This document shows positions 7,655 through 15,718 of a DNA stretch of 39,991 nucleotides, in pieces. The notes below the pieces were generated by a model. The model was not told where the DNA came from. It saw only the letters and a program-made list of their open reading frames with translations, and searched no databases. The position numbers and the translations under genes are program-made. Position 1 is the first letter of the stretch, and each line of letters begins with the position of its first letter. The stretch is from assembly GCA_946885735.1 (NCBI GenBank), contig CAMPGW010000016.1, positions 1-39,991 on the forward strand, given 5' to 3'. Origin of the DNA: an uncultured Gammaproteobacteria bacterium (GTDB lineage Bacteria > Pseudomonadota > Gammaproteobacteria > Xanthomonadales > Xanthomonadaceae).

Positions 7655-8037
7655 ACAACAGGATCGACGAGATGATCGGCCAGGCACTGACCGACGAGGA
7701 CCGCGCGCTGCTGGCGCGGCATGGCGAGCCGGGCTACTTCGCGCAGGCTTTCGGCCTGTTCCGTGGGCCGATGGCCTGGGTGATGTGGCTGGTGTATTTC
7801 GTGGGTTTCGCCTGCTTCATCGCCGCGATGTACTCGCTGTGGCGGATGACGGCGGCCGAGGAGGTGCTGGCGGCGGTGAAGTGGGGTGTGGGCGCGGCGG
7901 TGCTGATCCAGTTCACCCTGCTGGCCAAGGGTTACCTGGGCCTGCGGATGGAGTCGAACCGCCTGCTGCGCGAGATCAAGCGCGTCGAGCTGCAGGTATC
8001 GCTGGCGCGGGCCGCTTCCGGTGGTGCCGGCGGCTGA
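7651..8037 (+). CDS. DUF6768-like small membrane protein, possible sigma-factor partner
   Basis: A 128-residue protein. The N-terminal 35 residues are soluble and acidic (MNNRIDEMIGQALTDEDRALLARHGEPG). Two hydrophobic helices follow, at about 44-66 (MAWVMWLVYFVGFACFIAAMYS) and 79-97 (GVGAAVLIQFTLLAKGYLGL). The C-terminal tail, RMESNRLLREIKRVELQVSLA, is amphipathic and typical of the DUF6768 family, which is found after short sigma factors. It is translationally coupled to the sigma gene, so a membrane-linked anti-sigma or sensing role is a reasonable inference. No zinc anti-sigma HXXXCXXC motif is visible, so it is not of the common ZAS type. Confidence 0.75.
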   Translation: MNNRIDEMIGQALTDEDRALLARHGEPGYFAQAFGLFRGPMAWVMWLVYFVGFACFIAAMYSLWRMTAAEEVLAAVKWGVGAAVLIQFTLLAKGYLGLRMESNRLLREIKRVELQVSLARAASGGAGG

Positions 8038-8095
8038 TTTCCCGACGCGGGGCCGCGGCGCTACCATGGCCGCGGCCCGGCCCGCACGGAATGCA

Positions 8096-9166
8096 GTGAA
8101 CCAGCGCATCCACATCGCCACCACGCCCGACGGCGTCCAGCTCGCCTGGGCCCGCAGCGGCCGCGGCCCGACGCTGGTGAAGGCCTCGAACTGGATGACC
8201 CACCTGCGCGACGACGTCGGCAGCCCGGTCTGGGGCCACTGGACGCAGTTCCTGTCCGCGCATTTCGATTTCGTGCGCTTCGACGAGCGCGGTTGCGGGC
8301 TGTCGGACCGGCACGTCGAAGACGTGTCCTCGAAGCATTGGCTGGGCGACCTGGAGACCGTCGTCGAGGCGGCGGCGATCACCCGGCCGATGGTGCAGCT
8401 GGGCATCTCGCAGGGCTCGGCGGCGACCATCCAGTACGCCATCGCGCATCCCGAGCGCGTTTCCCACCTGATCCTCTACGGCGGCTACGCGCGCGGCGGG
8501 CTGGTGCGCGGCGGGCGGCACGCCGAGCACTATCGGGCGCTGATGGAAATGGTGCGGCTGGGCTGGGGCAACGACAACGCGCTGTTCCGCCAGGCCTTCA
8601 CCGCGCGCTTCGTGCCCGACGGCAACCACCAGCAGCTGGACTGGTTCAACGACCTGTGCCGGCGCACGGTGGCGCCCGACATGGCCTACCGGATCATCGA
8701 GGCGCGGGCGAACACCGACATCACCGCGCTGCTGCCGCAGGTGCGCGTGCCGACCCTGGTGCTGCATGCGCGGGAGGACGAGGTGATCCCGATCGCCGAG
8801 GGTCGGCGCCTGGCGGCCGAAATCCCGAACGCCGAGTTCGTCGAACTCGATTCGCGCAACCACGTGCTGCTGGCGCACGAGCCGGCCTGGCATGAGTTCC
8901 AGCGGACCGTGCGCGAGTTCACCGGCGTGGCCCGCGACGAGGCGCGGCCGGACGGCGTGTCGCCGCTGACCGCACGCGAGCGCCGCATCCTGGACCTGCT
9001 GCGGCAGGGCAAGACCAATGCGCAGATCGGCGCCGAGGTCTTCATCAGCGAGAAGACCGTGCGCAACCACCTGTCCAGCGTGTACCGAAAGCTGGGCGTG
9101 GCGAACCGGGCGCAGGCGATCGTGCGTGCCGGCGTGCAGGCCGGAACCGGGACAAGCCCCGCCTGA
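8096..9166 (+). CDS. Transcriptional regulator with alpha/beta-hydrolase domain and C-terminal LuxR HTH
   Basis: A two-domain protein of 356 residues from GTG 8096. Residues 1-270 form an alpha/beta hydrolase: FDERGCGLSD, the nucleophile elbow GISQGSA with Ser105, LILYGGYARGG, LHAREDEVIP with the expected Asp, and SRNHVLL with the His. The catalytic triad therefore looks intact. Residues about 285-350 are a LuxR-type HTH (LTARERRILDLLRQGKTNAQ, then SEKTVRNHLSSVYRKLGV). The ligand is unknown; the hydrolase domain may sense or cleave an ester. Start choice: an in-frame ATG at 8066 and one at 8021 exist, but TACCAT at 8063-8068 looks like a -10 element and the conserved sequence begins at the GTG (MNQRIHIATTPDGVQ). 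Operator-like repeats lie at its 3' end. Confidence 0.85.
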   Translation: MNQRIHIATTPDGVQLAWARSGRGPTLVKASNWMTHLRDDVGSPVWGHWTQFLSAHFDFVRFDERGCGLSDRHVEDVSSKHWLGDLETVVEAAAITRPMVQLGISQGSAATIQYAIAHPERVSHLILYGGYARGGLVRGGRHAEHYRALMEMVRLGWGNDNALFRQAFTARFVPDGNHQQLDWFNDLCRRTVAPDMAYRIIEARANTDITALLPQVRVPTLVLHAREDEVIPIAEGRRLAAEIPNAEFVELDSRNHVLLAHEPAWHEFQRTVREFTGVARDEARPDGVSPLTARERRILDLLRQGKTNAQIGAEVFISEKTVRNHLSSVYRKLGVANRAQAIVRAGVQAGTGTSPA

Positions 9167-9184
9167 CCGGGACAAATGTCCCGG
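9146..9184. promoter_or_regulatory. Triple half-site array (ACCGGGACAA direct repeats plus inverted copy)
   Basis: ACCGGGACAA occurs at 9146-9155 and again at 9166-9175, exactly 20 bases (about two helical turns) apart, the first copy inside the last codons of the LuxR-hydrolase gene. The second copy forms a dyad with TGTCCCGG (9177-9184), giving an 18-bp palindrome, CCGGGACAAATGTCCCGG. The central gap is too small for a stable RNA hairpin, so protein binding is the likelier meaning. It lies about 115 bases before the methyltransferase start. The binding protein is inferred to be the adjacent LuxR-type regulator. Confidence 0.55.
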
Positions 9185-9299
9185 GTCGGAGGGCCGTGGA
9201 GGGCAGATCGGGCCACGCGTCCCATGGGCGCGGGGTCGCGGCGGGGGAAAGATGGCGTCGGCGTTCGCGCCAAGCGTCCCTTTCCCTGGAACCTCCGCC

Positions 9300-10103
9300 A
9301 TGAAACGTGCCTCGATCCTGCTGTTCGGTGTCGCCGTCTACGCCGTGTTCTTCGCCACCTTCCTCTACCTGATCGCCTTCGTCGGCAACCTGCAGGCCAC
9401 GCCGCTGCTGCAGGCCTTCCCGGCGGTAGCCGCGCTGGTGCCCGTGTCCGTGGACCAGGGCGGCGCGGCCGCGCCCCTTGGCCTGGCGATCGCCATCGAC
9501 CTCGCGTTGATCCTCGCCTTCGGCCTGCAGCACAGCGTGATGGCGCGCACCGGCTTCAAGGCCTGGCTGCATGCGCGCCTGCCGGCCTCGGTCGAGCGCA
9601 GCGTGTACGTGCTGCTGGCCAGCCTGGTGCTGATGCTGATGTTCTGGCAGTGGCGGCCGATTCCGGCGCTGGTATGGCAAGCAACTTCGTCGGTCGGCAT
9701 CGCCGTCGGCTGGACGGTGTTCGCGGCCGGCTTCGGGCTGGTGCTGCTGTCCACGTTCCTGATCGACCACTTCGACCTGTTCGGCCTCAAGCAGGTCTGG
9801 CGGCAGTTCGTGGACAAGCCCGCCGCAACCCACCAGTTCGTCACGCCCTTCGTCTACAAGCTGGTGCGGCACCCGCTGTACCTGGGTTTCATCCTGGCGT
9901 TCTGGGGCGGCCCGACGATGAGCGTGGGCCACCTGCTGTTTGCCGCGGCGATGACCGCCTACATCCTGGTGGCGATCCAGCTGGAGGAGCGCGACCTCGT
10001 GCGCCATCTCGGTGCTCGCTACGCCGTCTATCGCGAGCAAGTGCCGATGCTCGTGCCGGGGCTTGGTGGACGCGCGGCGGACAAGGTCGGCACGACCGGC
10101 TGA
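9300..10103 (+). CDS. mddA: Methanethiol S-methyltransferase-like membrane protein (MddA family)
   Basis: A 267-residue integral membrane methyltransferase with about six hydrophobic helices (ILLFGVAVYAVFFATFLYLI; LGLAIAIDLALILAFGLQHS; SVYVLLASLVLMLMFW; VGIAVGWTVFAAGFGLVLLS; and others). The C-terminal half has the isoprenylcysteine-carboxyl-methyltransferase-type motif VRHPLYLGFILAFWGGPTMS followed by QLEERDLVRHLG, which binds S-adenosylmethionine. The overall layout and FGLQHSVMAR match the MddA family, which converts methanethiol to dimethyl sulfide. The sub-family call rests on remembered similarity, and a different small thiol or lipid substrate is possible. The ATG at 9300 has only a weak GGAA upstream. 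The dyad at 9146-9184 suggests control by the LuxR-hydrolase regulator encoded just before. Confidence 0.75.
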   Translation: MKRASILLFGVAVYAVFFATFLYLIAFVGNLQATPLLQAFPAVAALVPVSVDQGGAAAPLGLAIAIDLALILAFGLQHSVMARTGFKAWLHARLPASVERSVYVLLASLVLMLMFWQWRPIPALVWQATSSVGIAVGWTVFAAGFGLVLLSTFLIDHFDLFGLKQVWRQFVDKPAATHQFVTPFVYKLVRHPLYLGFILAFWGGPTMSVGHLLFAAAMTAYILVAIQLEERDLVRHLGARYAVYREQVPMLVPGLGGRAADKVGTTG

Positions 10104-10168
10104 TCGAGTCGCCCTCCCGTTCGCCCCGGCGCTAAGATCGCCGGGCGCGGACAGGGAGGGCGTTGCCG

Positions 10169-10582
10169 ATGTGGAAGCAGGTACTGGGCTACGGAGCGGC
10201 CTTGGCCATCGGCACCTTGCTGCTGCAATGGCTCGACTACCAGCGCGCCGCGCGCCTGGCCTCGCTGGAGGTGTACCTCGCCCTGCTGGCGCTCGGCTTC
10301 CTCGTGCTGGGCGTGGTGCTGGGCGTGCGTGTGTTCGCGCCGCCCCGCGCGGCGCCCTTCGACGGCAACCCGAAGGCGGCCGAGGCGTTGGGCATCAGCC
10401 CGCGCGAACTCGAGGTGCTGCAGGCCCTGGCGGCCGGACTGGCCAACAAGGAGATCGCGCGCCAGCTCGAAGTCTCGCCCAACACGGTCAAGACCCACGT
10501 GGCGCGGCTGTTCGATAAGCTCGGCGCGCAACGGCGCACCGAGGCCATCCGCAAGGCCCGCGAGATGGGGCTGGTGCCCTGA
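10169..10582 (+). CDS. Membrane-tethered LuxR-family HTH regulator
   Basis: A 137-residue protein without a receiver domain. Two hydrophobic helices occupy about residues 5-22 (VLGYGAALAIGTLLLQWL) and 33-57 (LEVYLALLALGFLVLGVVLGVRVF). The C-terminal 65 residues are a complete LuxR/NarL HTH (LGISPRELEVLQALAAGLAN, then EIARQLEVSPNTVKTHVARLFDKLGAQRRTEA, read in pieces). The protein would hold its DNA-binding domain at the inner membrane. I chose ATG 10169 rather than the TTG two codons upstream because GGGAGG (10154-10159) is well spaced to it. TAAGAT at about 10133-10138 could be its -10. What signal the membrane part senses is not visible. Confidence 0.85.
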   Translation: MWKQVLGYGAALAIGTLLLQWLDYQRAARLASLEVYLALLALGFLVLGVVLGVRVFAPPRAAPFDGNPKAAEALGISPRELEVLQALAAGLANKEIARQLEVSPNTVKTHVARLFDKLGAQRRTEAIRKAREMGLVP

Positions 10583-10690
10583 GGCGATGGAAAAAGGCAT
10601 GATCGGCGCGGAATCACCCGTTCGGGCGATTGCCCCGGCGCGCCACCGGCGCCCCAATGGCCGCTCCATCCACGAGGAATCCACCCCATA

Positions 10691-11227
10691 TTGAAGTCCA
10701 TCCTGAAGTACGGCGTCATCGCCGGCCTGGTCGTCGGCGGCATCCTGTTCGGCTTCACCGTTTCGCTCGAAGGCAAGATGCCGATGGGCGCGGTCGGCAT
10801 GGCGATCGGCTACGCCAGCATGCTGCTGGCCCTGAGCGCGGTGTTCGTCGGCATCAAGGCCTACCGCGACCGCGAGCTCGGCGGGGTGATCCGCTTCTGG
10901 CCGGCCTTCGGCATGGGCCTGGGCATCAGCCTGGTGGCCGGCGTGTTCTACGTGCTGGCCTGGGAGGCGGCGCTGGCCGTGACCGGCGCGGACTTCGCCG
11001 CGGCGTGGACGCAGTACACGCTGGACCAGAAGCGCGCGGAAGGCGCGAGCGAGGCCGAGCTGGCGAAGCTGGCCGCGGAGATGGCCGACTTCGCCAAGCT
11101 CTACGCCAACCGCTGGATCCGCATGGCCATGAGCATGACCGAGATCCTGCCGGTCGGGATCCTGGTGTCGGCGATCAGCGCAGCCTTGTTGCGGCGGCCG
11201 CAGTTCATGCCGGCGCGGGCCACCTGA
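10691..11227 (+). CDS. DUF4199-like membrane protein
   Basis: A 178-residue protein with four hydrophobic helices: GVIAGLVVGGILFGFTV (about 8-24), AVGMAIGYASMLLALSAVFV (36-55), GMGLGISLVAGVFYVLAWEA (75-95) and MTEILPVGILVSAISAALL (148-167). The second half contains a charged helix (DQKRAEGASEAELAKLAAEM). The motif IGYASMLLALSAVFVGIKAYRD is typical of DUF4199 proteins, whose role is unknown. The start is TTG at 10691, with GAGGA at 10674-10678, a little far; no in-frame ATG begins closer to the conserved region. It is convergent with parC, with only 12 bases between the stops. Confidence 0.72.
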   Translation: MKSILKYGVIAGLVVGGILFGFTVSLEGKMPMGAVGMAIGYASMLLALSAVFVGIKAYRDRELGGVIRFWPAFGMGLGISLVAGVFYVLAWEAALAVTGADFAAAWTQYTLDQKRAEGASEAELAKLAAEMADFAKLYANRWIRMAMSMTEILPVGILVSAISAALLRRPQFMPARAT

Positions 11228-11239
11228 CCGAATCGGACG

Positions 11240-13489
11240 CTAGCTGGTGACGACGGAATCCACGCGGGTATAGCCGCGCGGCAGCGAGTGCCCGCGGCTC
11301 GCGCGCGAGCCCTCGTAGGCCTGCAGGTCGCGCCAGCTCAGCACCAGCTTCTGCTTGCCTGAGAACACCGTCAGCTCGCCGCCTGGCCGCACGCTCGCTA
11401 CCGCGATCACCTTCTCCTCGCCGGCCTTCAGCTTCGCCGGCGGGATCTGGATCAGCTTGTTGCCCTTGCCCTTGTCGAGCTCCGGCAGTTCGGTGACGGG
11501 GAAGGCGAGCAGGTGGCCGGCCGAGGTGACGGCGACGACCCAGTCCTTGTCCTTGTCGGTGACGGCGGCCGGCGCGAGCACGTCGGCGCTGGCGTCCACG
11601 TTGATCAGCGCCTTGCCGGCCTTCTGCCGACTGGTGAAGTTCTCGAAGCGGGTGACGAAGCCGTAGCCGTGCGTGGACGCGACCAGGAACAGCGCGTCGT
11701 TCTCGCCCACGGCCGCGCCACAGATGCGGGCGTTGCCCGGCAGCGTGAACCGCCCGCTCAGTGGCTCGCCATTGCCGCGAGCGCTCGGCAGGGAATGCAC
11801 CGCGGTGGAATAGCTGCGCCCGGTGCTGTCCACGAAGGCGACCTGCTGCGTGCTGCGGCCGCGCACGGCCTGCAGCAGCTTGTCGCCCTCGCGGTAGCCC
11901 AGCGCAGCGGCGTCGATGTCGTGGCCCTTGGCCGCGCGCACCCAGCCCTTCTGCGAGACCACCACCGTCATCGGCTCGCTCGGCACCAGTTCGCTCTCGC
12001 TGATGGCCTGGGCGGCGCCGCGCACCACCAGCGGCGAGCGGCGCTCGTCGCCGAACTTCTTCGCGTCCGCCAGCAGCTCGTCCTTCACCAGCTTCTTCAG
12101 CTTGGCGTTGGAGGCCAGCGTGGCGACGATCTTCTCGCGCTCCTTCGCCAGCTCGTCCTGCTCGCCGCGCAGCTTCATTTCCTCCAGCCGCGCGAGTTGC
12201 TTGAGCTTGGTCTCGAGGATGTAGTCGGCCTGGTCTTCTGTTAGCCCGAAGCGGGCGATCAGCGCGGGGCGCGGCTCGTCCTCGGTGCGGATGATGCGGA
12301 TCACCTCGTCCAGGTTCAGGAATGCGATCAACAGGCCTTCGAGCAGGTGCAGGCGGCGCTCGACCTTGTCCAGCCGGTGCTTGAGGCGCCGGCGCACGGT
12401 TTCCTGGCGGAAGCCCAGCCACTCGGCCAGCAGCGTGCGCAGGTTCTTCACCTGCGGGCGCCCGTCCAGGCCGATGATGTTGAGGTTGACGCGGAAGCTC
12501 TTTTCGAGGTCCGTGGTCGCGAAGAGGTGGCCCATCAGGGCTTCGTGGTCGACGCGATTGGAGCGCGGCACCAGCACCAGGCGCACGGCGTTCTCGTGGT
12601 CGGACTCGTCGCGCAGGTCCTCCAGCCAGGGCAGCTTCTTGGCGCGCATCTGCTGCGCCACCTGCTCCATGATCTTCGAGGGCGAGACCTGGTAGGGCAG
12701 GCGGGTGATCACCAGGTGGTTGCCCTCGCGGGTCCAGATCGCGCGGGCGCGCACGCTGCCCAGGCCGGTCTCGTACATCGCCTGCAGTTCGGCGGCGGGC
12801 GTGATGATCTCCGCGCCGGTCGGATAGTCCGGCCCGCGGATGTGTTCGCACAGGTCCTTGACCGTCGCATCCGGATCGTCGAGCAGGCGCACGCAGGCGC
12901 TGACCACCTCGGTCAGGTTGTGCGGCGGCACGTCGGTGGCCATGCCGACCGCGATGCCGGTGGTGCCGTTGAGCAGCAGGTGCGGCAGGCGCGCCGGCAA
13001 CCAGCTCGGTTCCTCGAGCGTGCCGTCGAAATTCGGGTTCCAGTCCACCGTGCCGTGCGCGAGCTCGCCCAGCAGCACTTCGGCGATGGGCGTGAGCTTG
13101 GATTCGGTGTAGCGCATCGCCGCAAAGGAAGACGGGTCGTCGGCGGAACCGAAGTTGCCCTGGCCCTCGATCAGCGGGTAGCGGTAGGAGAAGGGCTGCG
13201 CCATCAGCACCAGCGCGCCGTAGCAGGCGCTGTCGCCGTGCGGGTGGAACTTGCCGATGACGTCACCGATGGTGCGCGCGGATTTCTTCGGCTTGGCGGT
13301 GGCGTTCAGGCCGAGCTCGCTCATCGCGTAGATGATCCGGCGCTGCACCGGCTTGAGGCCGTCGCCGAGGAAGGGCAGGGCGCGGTCGAGCACCACGTAC
13401 ATCGAGTAGTCGAGGTAGGCGCGCTCGGCGTATTCGTGCAGGGGGATCTGCTCGAAGCCGTGGAAGCTGGGTCGTGCGAGGTCGGACAT
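11240..13489 (-). CDS. parC: DNA topoisomerase IV subunit A
   Basis: A 749-residue type IIA topoisomerase subunit that decatenates daughter chromosomes with ParE. It opens with the ParC-type N-terminus ([20 protein letters not shown], then [29 protein letters not shown], in pieces). The quinolone-determining segment reads [13 protein letters not shown] at about 82-94, and the DNA-cleaving tyrosine is Tyr127 in [10 protein letters not shown]. The tower, coiled-coil and degenerate C-terminal beta-propeller follow to full length (E. coli ParC is 752). ATG 13489 was chosen because the family N-terminus begins there and because TACAAT (reverse strand, 13514-13519) fits as its -10 box; longer in-frame starts give low-complexity sequence. 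Oddity: position 91, equivalent to E. coli Glu84, is Gly (GGC). Confidence 0.97.
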   Translation of the reverse strand: MSDLARPSFHGFEQIPLHEYAERAYLDYSMYVVLDRALPFLGDGLKPVQRRIIYAMSELGLNATAKPKKSARTIGDVIGKFHPHGDSACYGALVLMAQPFSYRYPLIEGQGNFGSADDPSSFAAMRYTESKLTPIAEVLLGELAHGTVDWNPNFDGTLEEPSWLPARLPHLLLNGTTGIAVGMATDVPPHNLTEVVSACVRLLDDPDATVKDLCEHIRGPDYPTGAEIITPAAELQAMYETGLGSVRARAIWTREGNHLVITRLPYQVSPSKIMEQVAQQMRAKKLPWLEDLRDESDHENAVRLVLVPRSNRVDHEALMGHLFATTDLEKSFRVNLNIIGLDGRPQVKNLRTLLAEWLGFRQETVRRRLKHRLDKVERRLHLLEGLLIAFLNLDEVIRIIRTEDEPRPALIARFGLTEDQADYILETKLKQLARLEEMKLRGEQDELAKEREKIVATLASNAKLKKLVKDELLADAKKFGDERRSPLVVRGAAQAISESELVPSEPMTVVVSQKGWVRAAKGHDIDAAALGYREGDKLLQAVRGRSTQQVAFVDSTGRSYSTAVHSLPSARGNGEPLSGRFTLPGNARICGAAVGENDALFLVASTHGYGFVTRFENFTSRQKAGKALINVDASADVLAPAAVTDKDKDWVVAVTSAGHLLAFPVTELPELDKGKGNKLIQIPPAKLKAGEEKVIAVASVRPGGELTVFSGKQKLVLSWRDLQAYEGSRASRGHSLPRGYTRVDSVVTS

Positions 13490-13513
13490 CGGGTCTGGCG
13501 GCGTGGACGAAGC

Positions 13514-13519
13514 CGTCAT
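13514..13519 (-). promoter_or_regulatory. Candidate -10 element for parC
   Basis: On the minus strand TACAAT matches the sigma-70 -10 consensus at five of six positions and ends 24 bases before the parC ATG at 13489. I see no convincing -35 at 17 bases. It supports the shorter parC start. Confidence 0.35.
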
Positions 13520-13532
13520 TGTACCGGGGCGG

Positions 13533-15458
13533 CTAGTCGCGGGCCGCCGTCTCGCGCAGGCGGTCGCCGGGCTCGCTCGGCGGCGCCGACACCACGCGGT
13601 TGCGGCCGCCGGCCTTGGCGGCATAGAGGGCGGCGTCGGCACGCGTGAACAGGGATTCGTCGTCGTAACCGGCCACCGGGCCGGCCTCGGCCAGTCCCAG
13701 GCTGATGCTCAGCGGCGGCAGGCCGGCGCCCGACGCGCGGCTGCGGGCCTCCACGGATGCGCGGATACGTTCGGCCAATCCTTCCATCGTACCCAGGCCG
13801 ACGCGGCTGGCCAGCAGGAACTCGTCGCCGCCGAAGCGCCCGAACAGGTCGTCGCTGTCGAGCTGCTCGCGCACCAGCCCGACCAGCAGGCGCAACGCGG
13901 CGTCGCCCGTGAGGTGGCCATGGCGGTCGTTGACCTGCTTGAAGTGGTCCAGGTCGAACACCGCCAGCGACACCGGCATGCCCTCGGCCCGTGCGGAGCG
14001 CAGCATCGCCACCAGCTCCTCGGTGAAGGCGCGGCGCGTGAGCGCGCCGGTGAGCGGATCGATGCTCACCTGCTGGGCGAGTTGCGAGGAGTGGTCCTTG
14101 AGTTCGGCGTGTGCGCTGGCCAGTGCATCGGTTTCGCGGCGCAGGCGGGTCCCTTCCGCCCGCAGGCGCCGGACGCGCCATATCGCCAGCACCAGCGCGA
14201 TGACGACGGCGATACGCAATGCCCACATCCACGCCGGCGTCGGCGCGACGACCCTCATCGGCTCCACCGGCGCCGGCGCAAGCACGGCGCGGCTTTCACG
14301 GGTCGCGGCATCGAGCGACAGGAACCGGCTGCTGACCGCCGACAGGTGCGATTCCGCGCTGCGACCGGCCAGCTCGCCGACCTTGGCAAGGCCCGCCAGC
14401 CGCGTTTGTGCGGCGAAGGCGCGCTTGCTGGCGGCCAGGGCGTCCGCGGTGCGTCCCGTCGCGGAATAGGCTTTCTCCTGCTCCAGCGCGATGTTGCGCA
14501 AGGTCTGGTCGAGACCAAGCCGCTCGGCGATCTCCTGCGCTTTTGCGAGCACGTCGATCGCCTCGCCATGCCGCCGCGCCGCCACCAGCACCATGCCCTG
14601 GGCGAAGCGCAGGTCTGCCGCGAGCACCTCTTCCTTCAGGCGCAGTGCGGTGGCTTCGGCCTGGCGCAACATCTCGAGTCCGCGGCTCGCATCGCCGGTG
14701 GCCGCCAGCGCCTTGCCCAGCGCCAGCTGGCCGATCGCCTCGCCCATCGGGCTCTTAGTGCGCGCGAAGGCCTCGAGCGCGCGCTGCGCGGACTGGCGTG
14801 CAGCTGGCAACTCACCGAGTTCGCGCAACACGTCCGCGCGCACGCTGAGGTTCAGGCCGAGCGGGAAGTCCGGCGGCGCCGGGCCCATCAACGCGATGGC
14901 GCGGTCCACCGCCCTGCGCGCGGCGGGATAGTCCTCGAGGTTCATGAACAGGCGCGCCAGCGAGTAGTAGCTCTCGCTCTGGTCCATCGGCTTGCCGAAC
15001 TTCAGCAGCAGTTCCAGCGCGGCGACCTGTACCTCGGTGGCTTCAGGCAGGCGGCCGCGGGCTTCGAGCACGCGACCCAGGCCGCGCAGCGACAGCGCCA
15101 TGCCCTTCTGGTCGTCGATCGCCTTCCACAGGTCGATGCTCTCGCGGAAGCGCGCCTCGGCGGCGTCGGGCTGGCCGGAGACGGTGTCCACCAGTCCCAG
15201 CGCGTAGATGGACCCGGCTTCCTCGCGCTTGTCGCCGAACTTGCGGCTCTGCGCCAGCACTTCGGTTTCGATCGCGCGGCAGCGGTCGAGTTCGCCGGCC
15301 TGGTAGGCGGCATTGCTCGCAGTGTTTTGCGCGACCTTGTAGGCCTCGTATTCCGCGGGCGTGGTGGGCAGCCCCGCGCCCAGCGCGTGGCCGGCGCAGG
15401 CGAAGCAGGCCGCCACCGCGAGGGTTCGAAACCCGACCGTCCTGAAGGCCTTGCGCAA
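13533..15458 (-). CDS. Diguanylate cyclase with periplasmic TPR sensor region
   Basis: A 641-residue protein. A signal peptide covers residues 1-28 ([20 protein letters not shown], cleaving near HALGA). A large alpha-helical TPR-like region covers about 30-370 (repeats such as [30 protein letters not shown] and [21 protein letters not shown], in pieces). A transmembrane helix (about 395-415, [17 protein letters not shown]) and a coiled-coil linker precede the GGDEF domain (RFGGDEF at 543-547). The position expected to hold the inhibitory RxxD motif reads D-S-D-D, so product inhibition is probably absent. The start is TTG 15458, chosen because GGGAGGGG stands just upstream and because it yields a proper signal peptide. 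It is separated from parC by 43 bases and probably has its own signal input from the periplasm. Confidence 0.88.
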   Translation of the reverse strand: MRKAFRTVGFRTLAVAACFACAGHALGAGLPTTPAEYEAYKVAQNTASNAAYQAGELDRCRAIETEVLAQSRKFGDKREEAGSIYALGLVDTVSGQPDAAEARFRESIDLWKAIDDQKGMALSLRGLGRVLEARGRLPEATEVQVAALELLLKFGKPMDQSESYYSLARLFMNLEDYPAARRAVDRAIALMGPAPPDFPLGLNLSVRADVLRELGELPAARQSAQRALEAFARTKSPMGEAIGQLALGKALAATGDASRGLEMLRQAEATALRLKEEVLAADLRFAQGMVLVAARRHGEAIDVLAKAQEIAERLGLDQTLRNIALEQEKAYSATGRTADALAASKRAFAAQTRLAGLAKVGELAGRSAESHLSAVSSRFLSLDAATRESRAVLAPAPVEPMRVVAPTPAWMWALRIAVVIALVLAIWRVRRLRAEGTRLRRETDALASAHAELKDHSSQLAQQVSIDPLTGALTRRAFTEELVAMLRSARAEGMPVSLAVFDLDHFKQVNDRHGHLTGDAALRLLVGLVREQLDSDDLFGRFGGDEFLLASRVGLGTMEGLAERIRASVEARSRASGAGLPPLSISLGLAEAGPVAGYDDESLFTRADAALYAAKAGGRNRVVSAPPSEPGDRLRETAARD

Positions 15459-15565
15459 GGCGCCCCTCCCGTATCCCCGCTGCCACGCTAGCACGAGTAC
15501 GCGCGGCCGCGCCCGCTCAACCCGGCTCCGGTAGACTTCCCGGGAACCCACCGCATGGCTCCCGC

Positions 15566-15718
15566 ATGGATATCGTCGGCATCCTGGTCCTGATCGTCTG
15601 CCTCTGGCTGTTCTTCAAGGTGGTGGGCGCCCTGTTCCGGGTCGCGATCGTCATCGTCGCGATCGCCATCGTGTGGTATCTCGCCGCGCCGCACCTGGGG
15701 CTTCCGCAGCCCTTCTAG
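15566..15718 (+). CDS. Small hydrophobic membrane protein (50 residues)
   Basis: ATG 15566 to TAG 15718 encodes 50 residues beginning M-D-I-V-G-I-L-V-L-I-V-C-L-W-L-F-F-K, a charged turn (K-V-V-G-A-L-F-R), then V-A-I-V-I-V-A-I-A-I-V-W-Y-L and a C-terminus A-A-P-H-L-G-L-P-Q-P-F. That is one or two transmembrane helices and a short proline-rich tail. It is the only sensible use of this strand between two minus-strand genes. Its stop and that of the convergent ABC exporter share the palindrome CTAG at 15715-15718. A TAGACT box lies at about 15532-15537 as a possible -10. The function is unknown; the composition argues for a real gene. Confidence 0.65.
   Translation: MDIVGILVLIVCLWLFFKVVGALFRVAIVIVAIAIVWYLAAPHLGLPQPF

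Noticed and set aside
9167..9184. Palindrome considered as an intrinsic terminator of the LuxR-hydrolase gene
   Set aside because: The centre is too short for a stable loop, there is no T-run, and a second direct copy 20 bases upstream favours a protein-binding site.
13490..13642. Extended N-terminus of ParC (51 residues)
   Set aside because: The extension is low-complexity, covers a likely -10 element, and the family N-terminus begins at [12 protein letters not shown].
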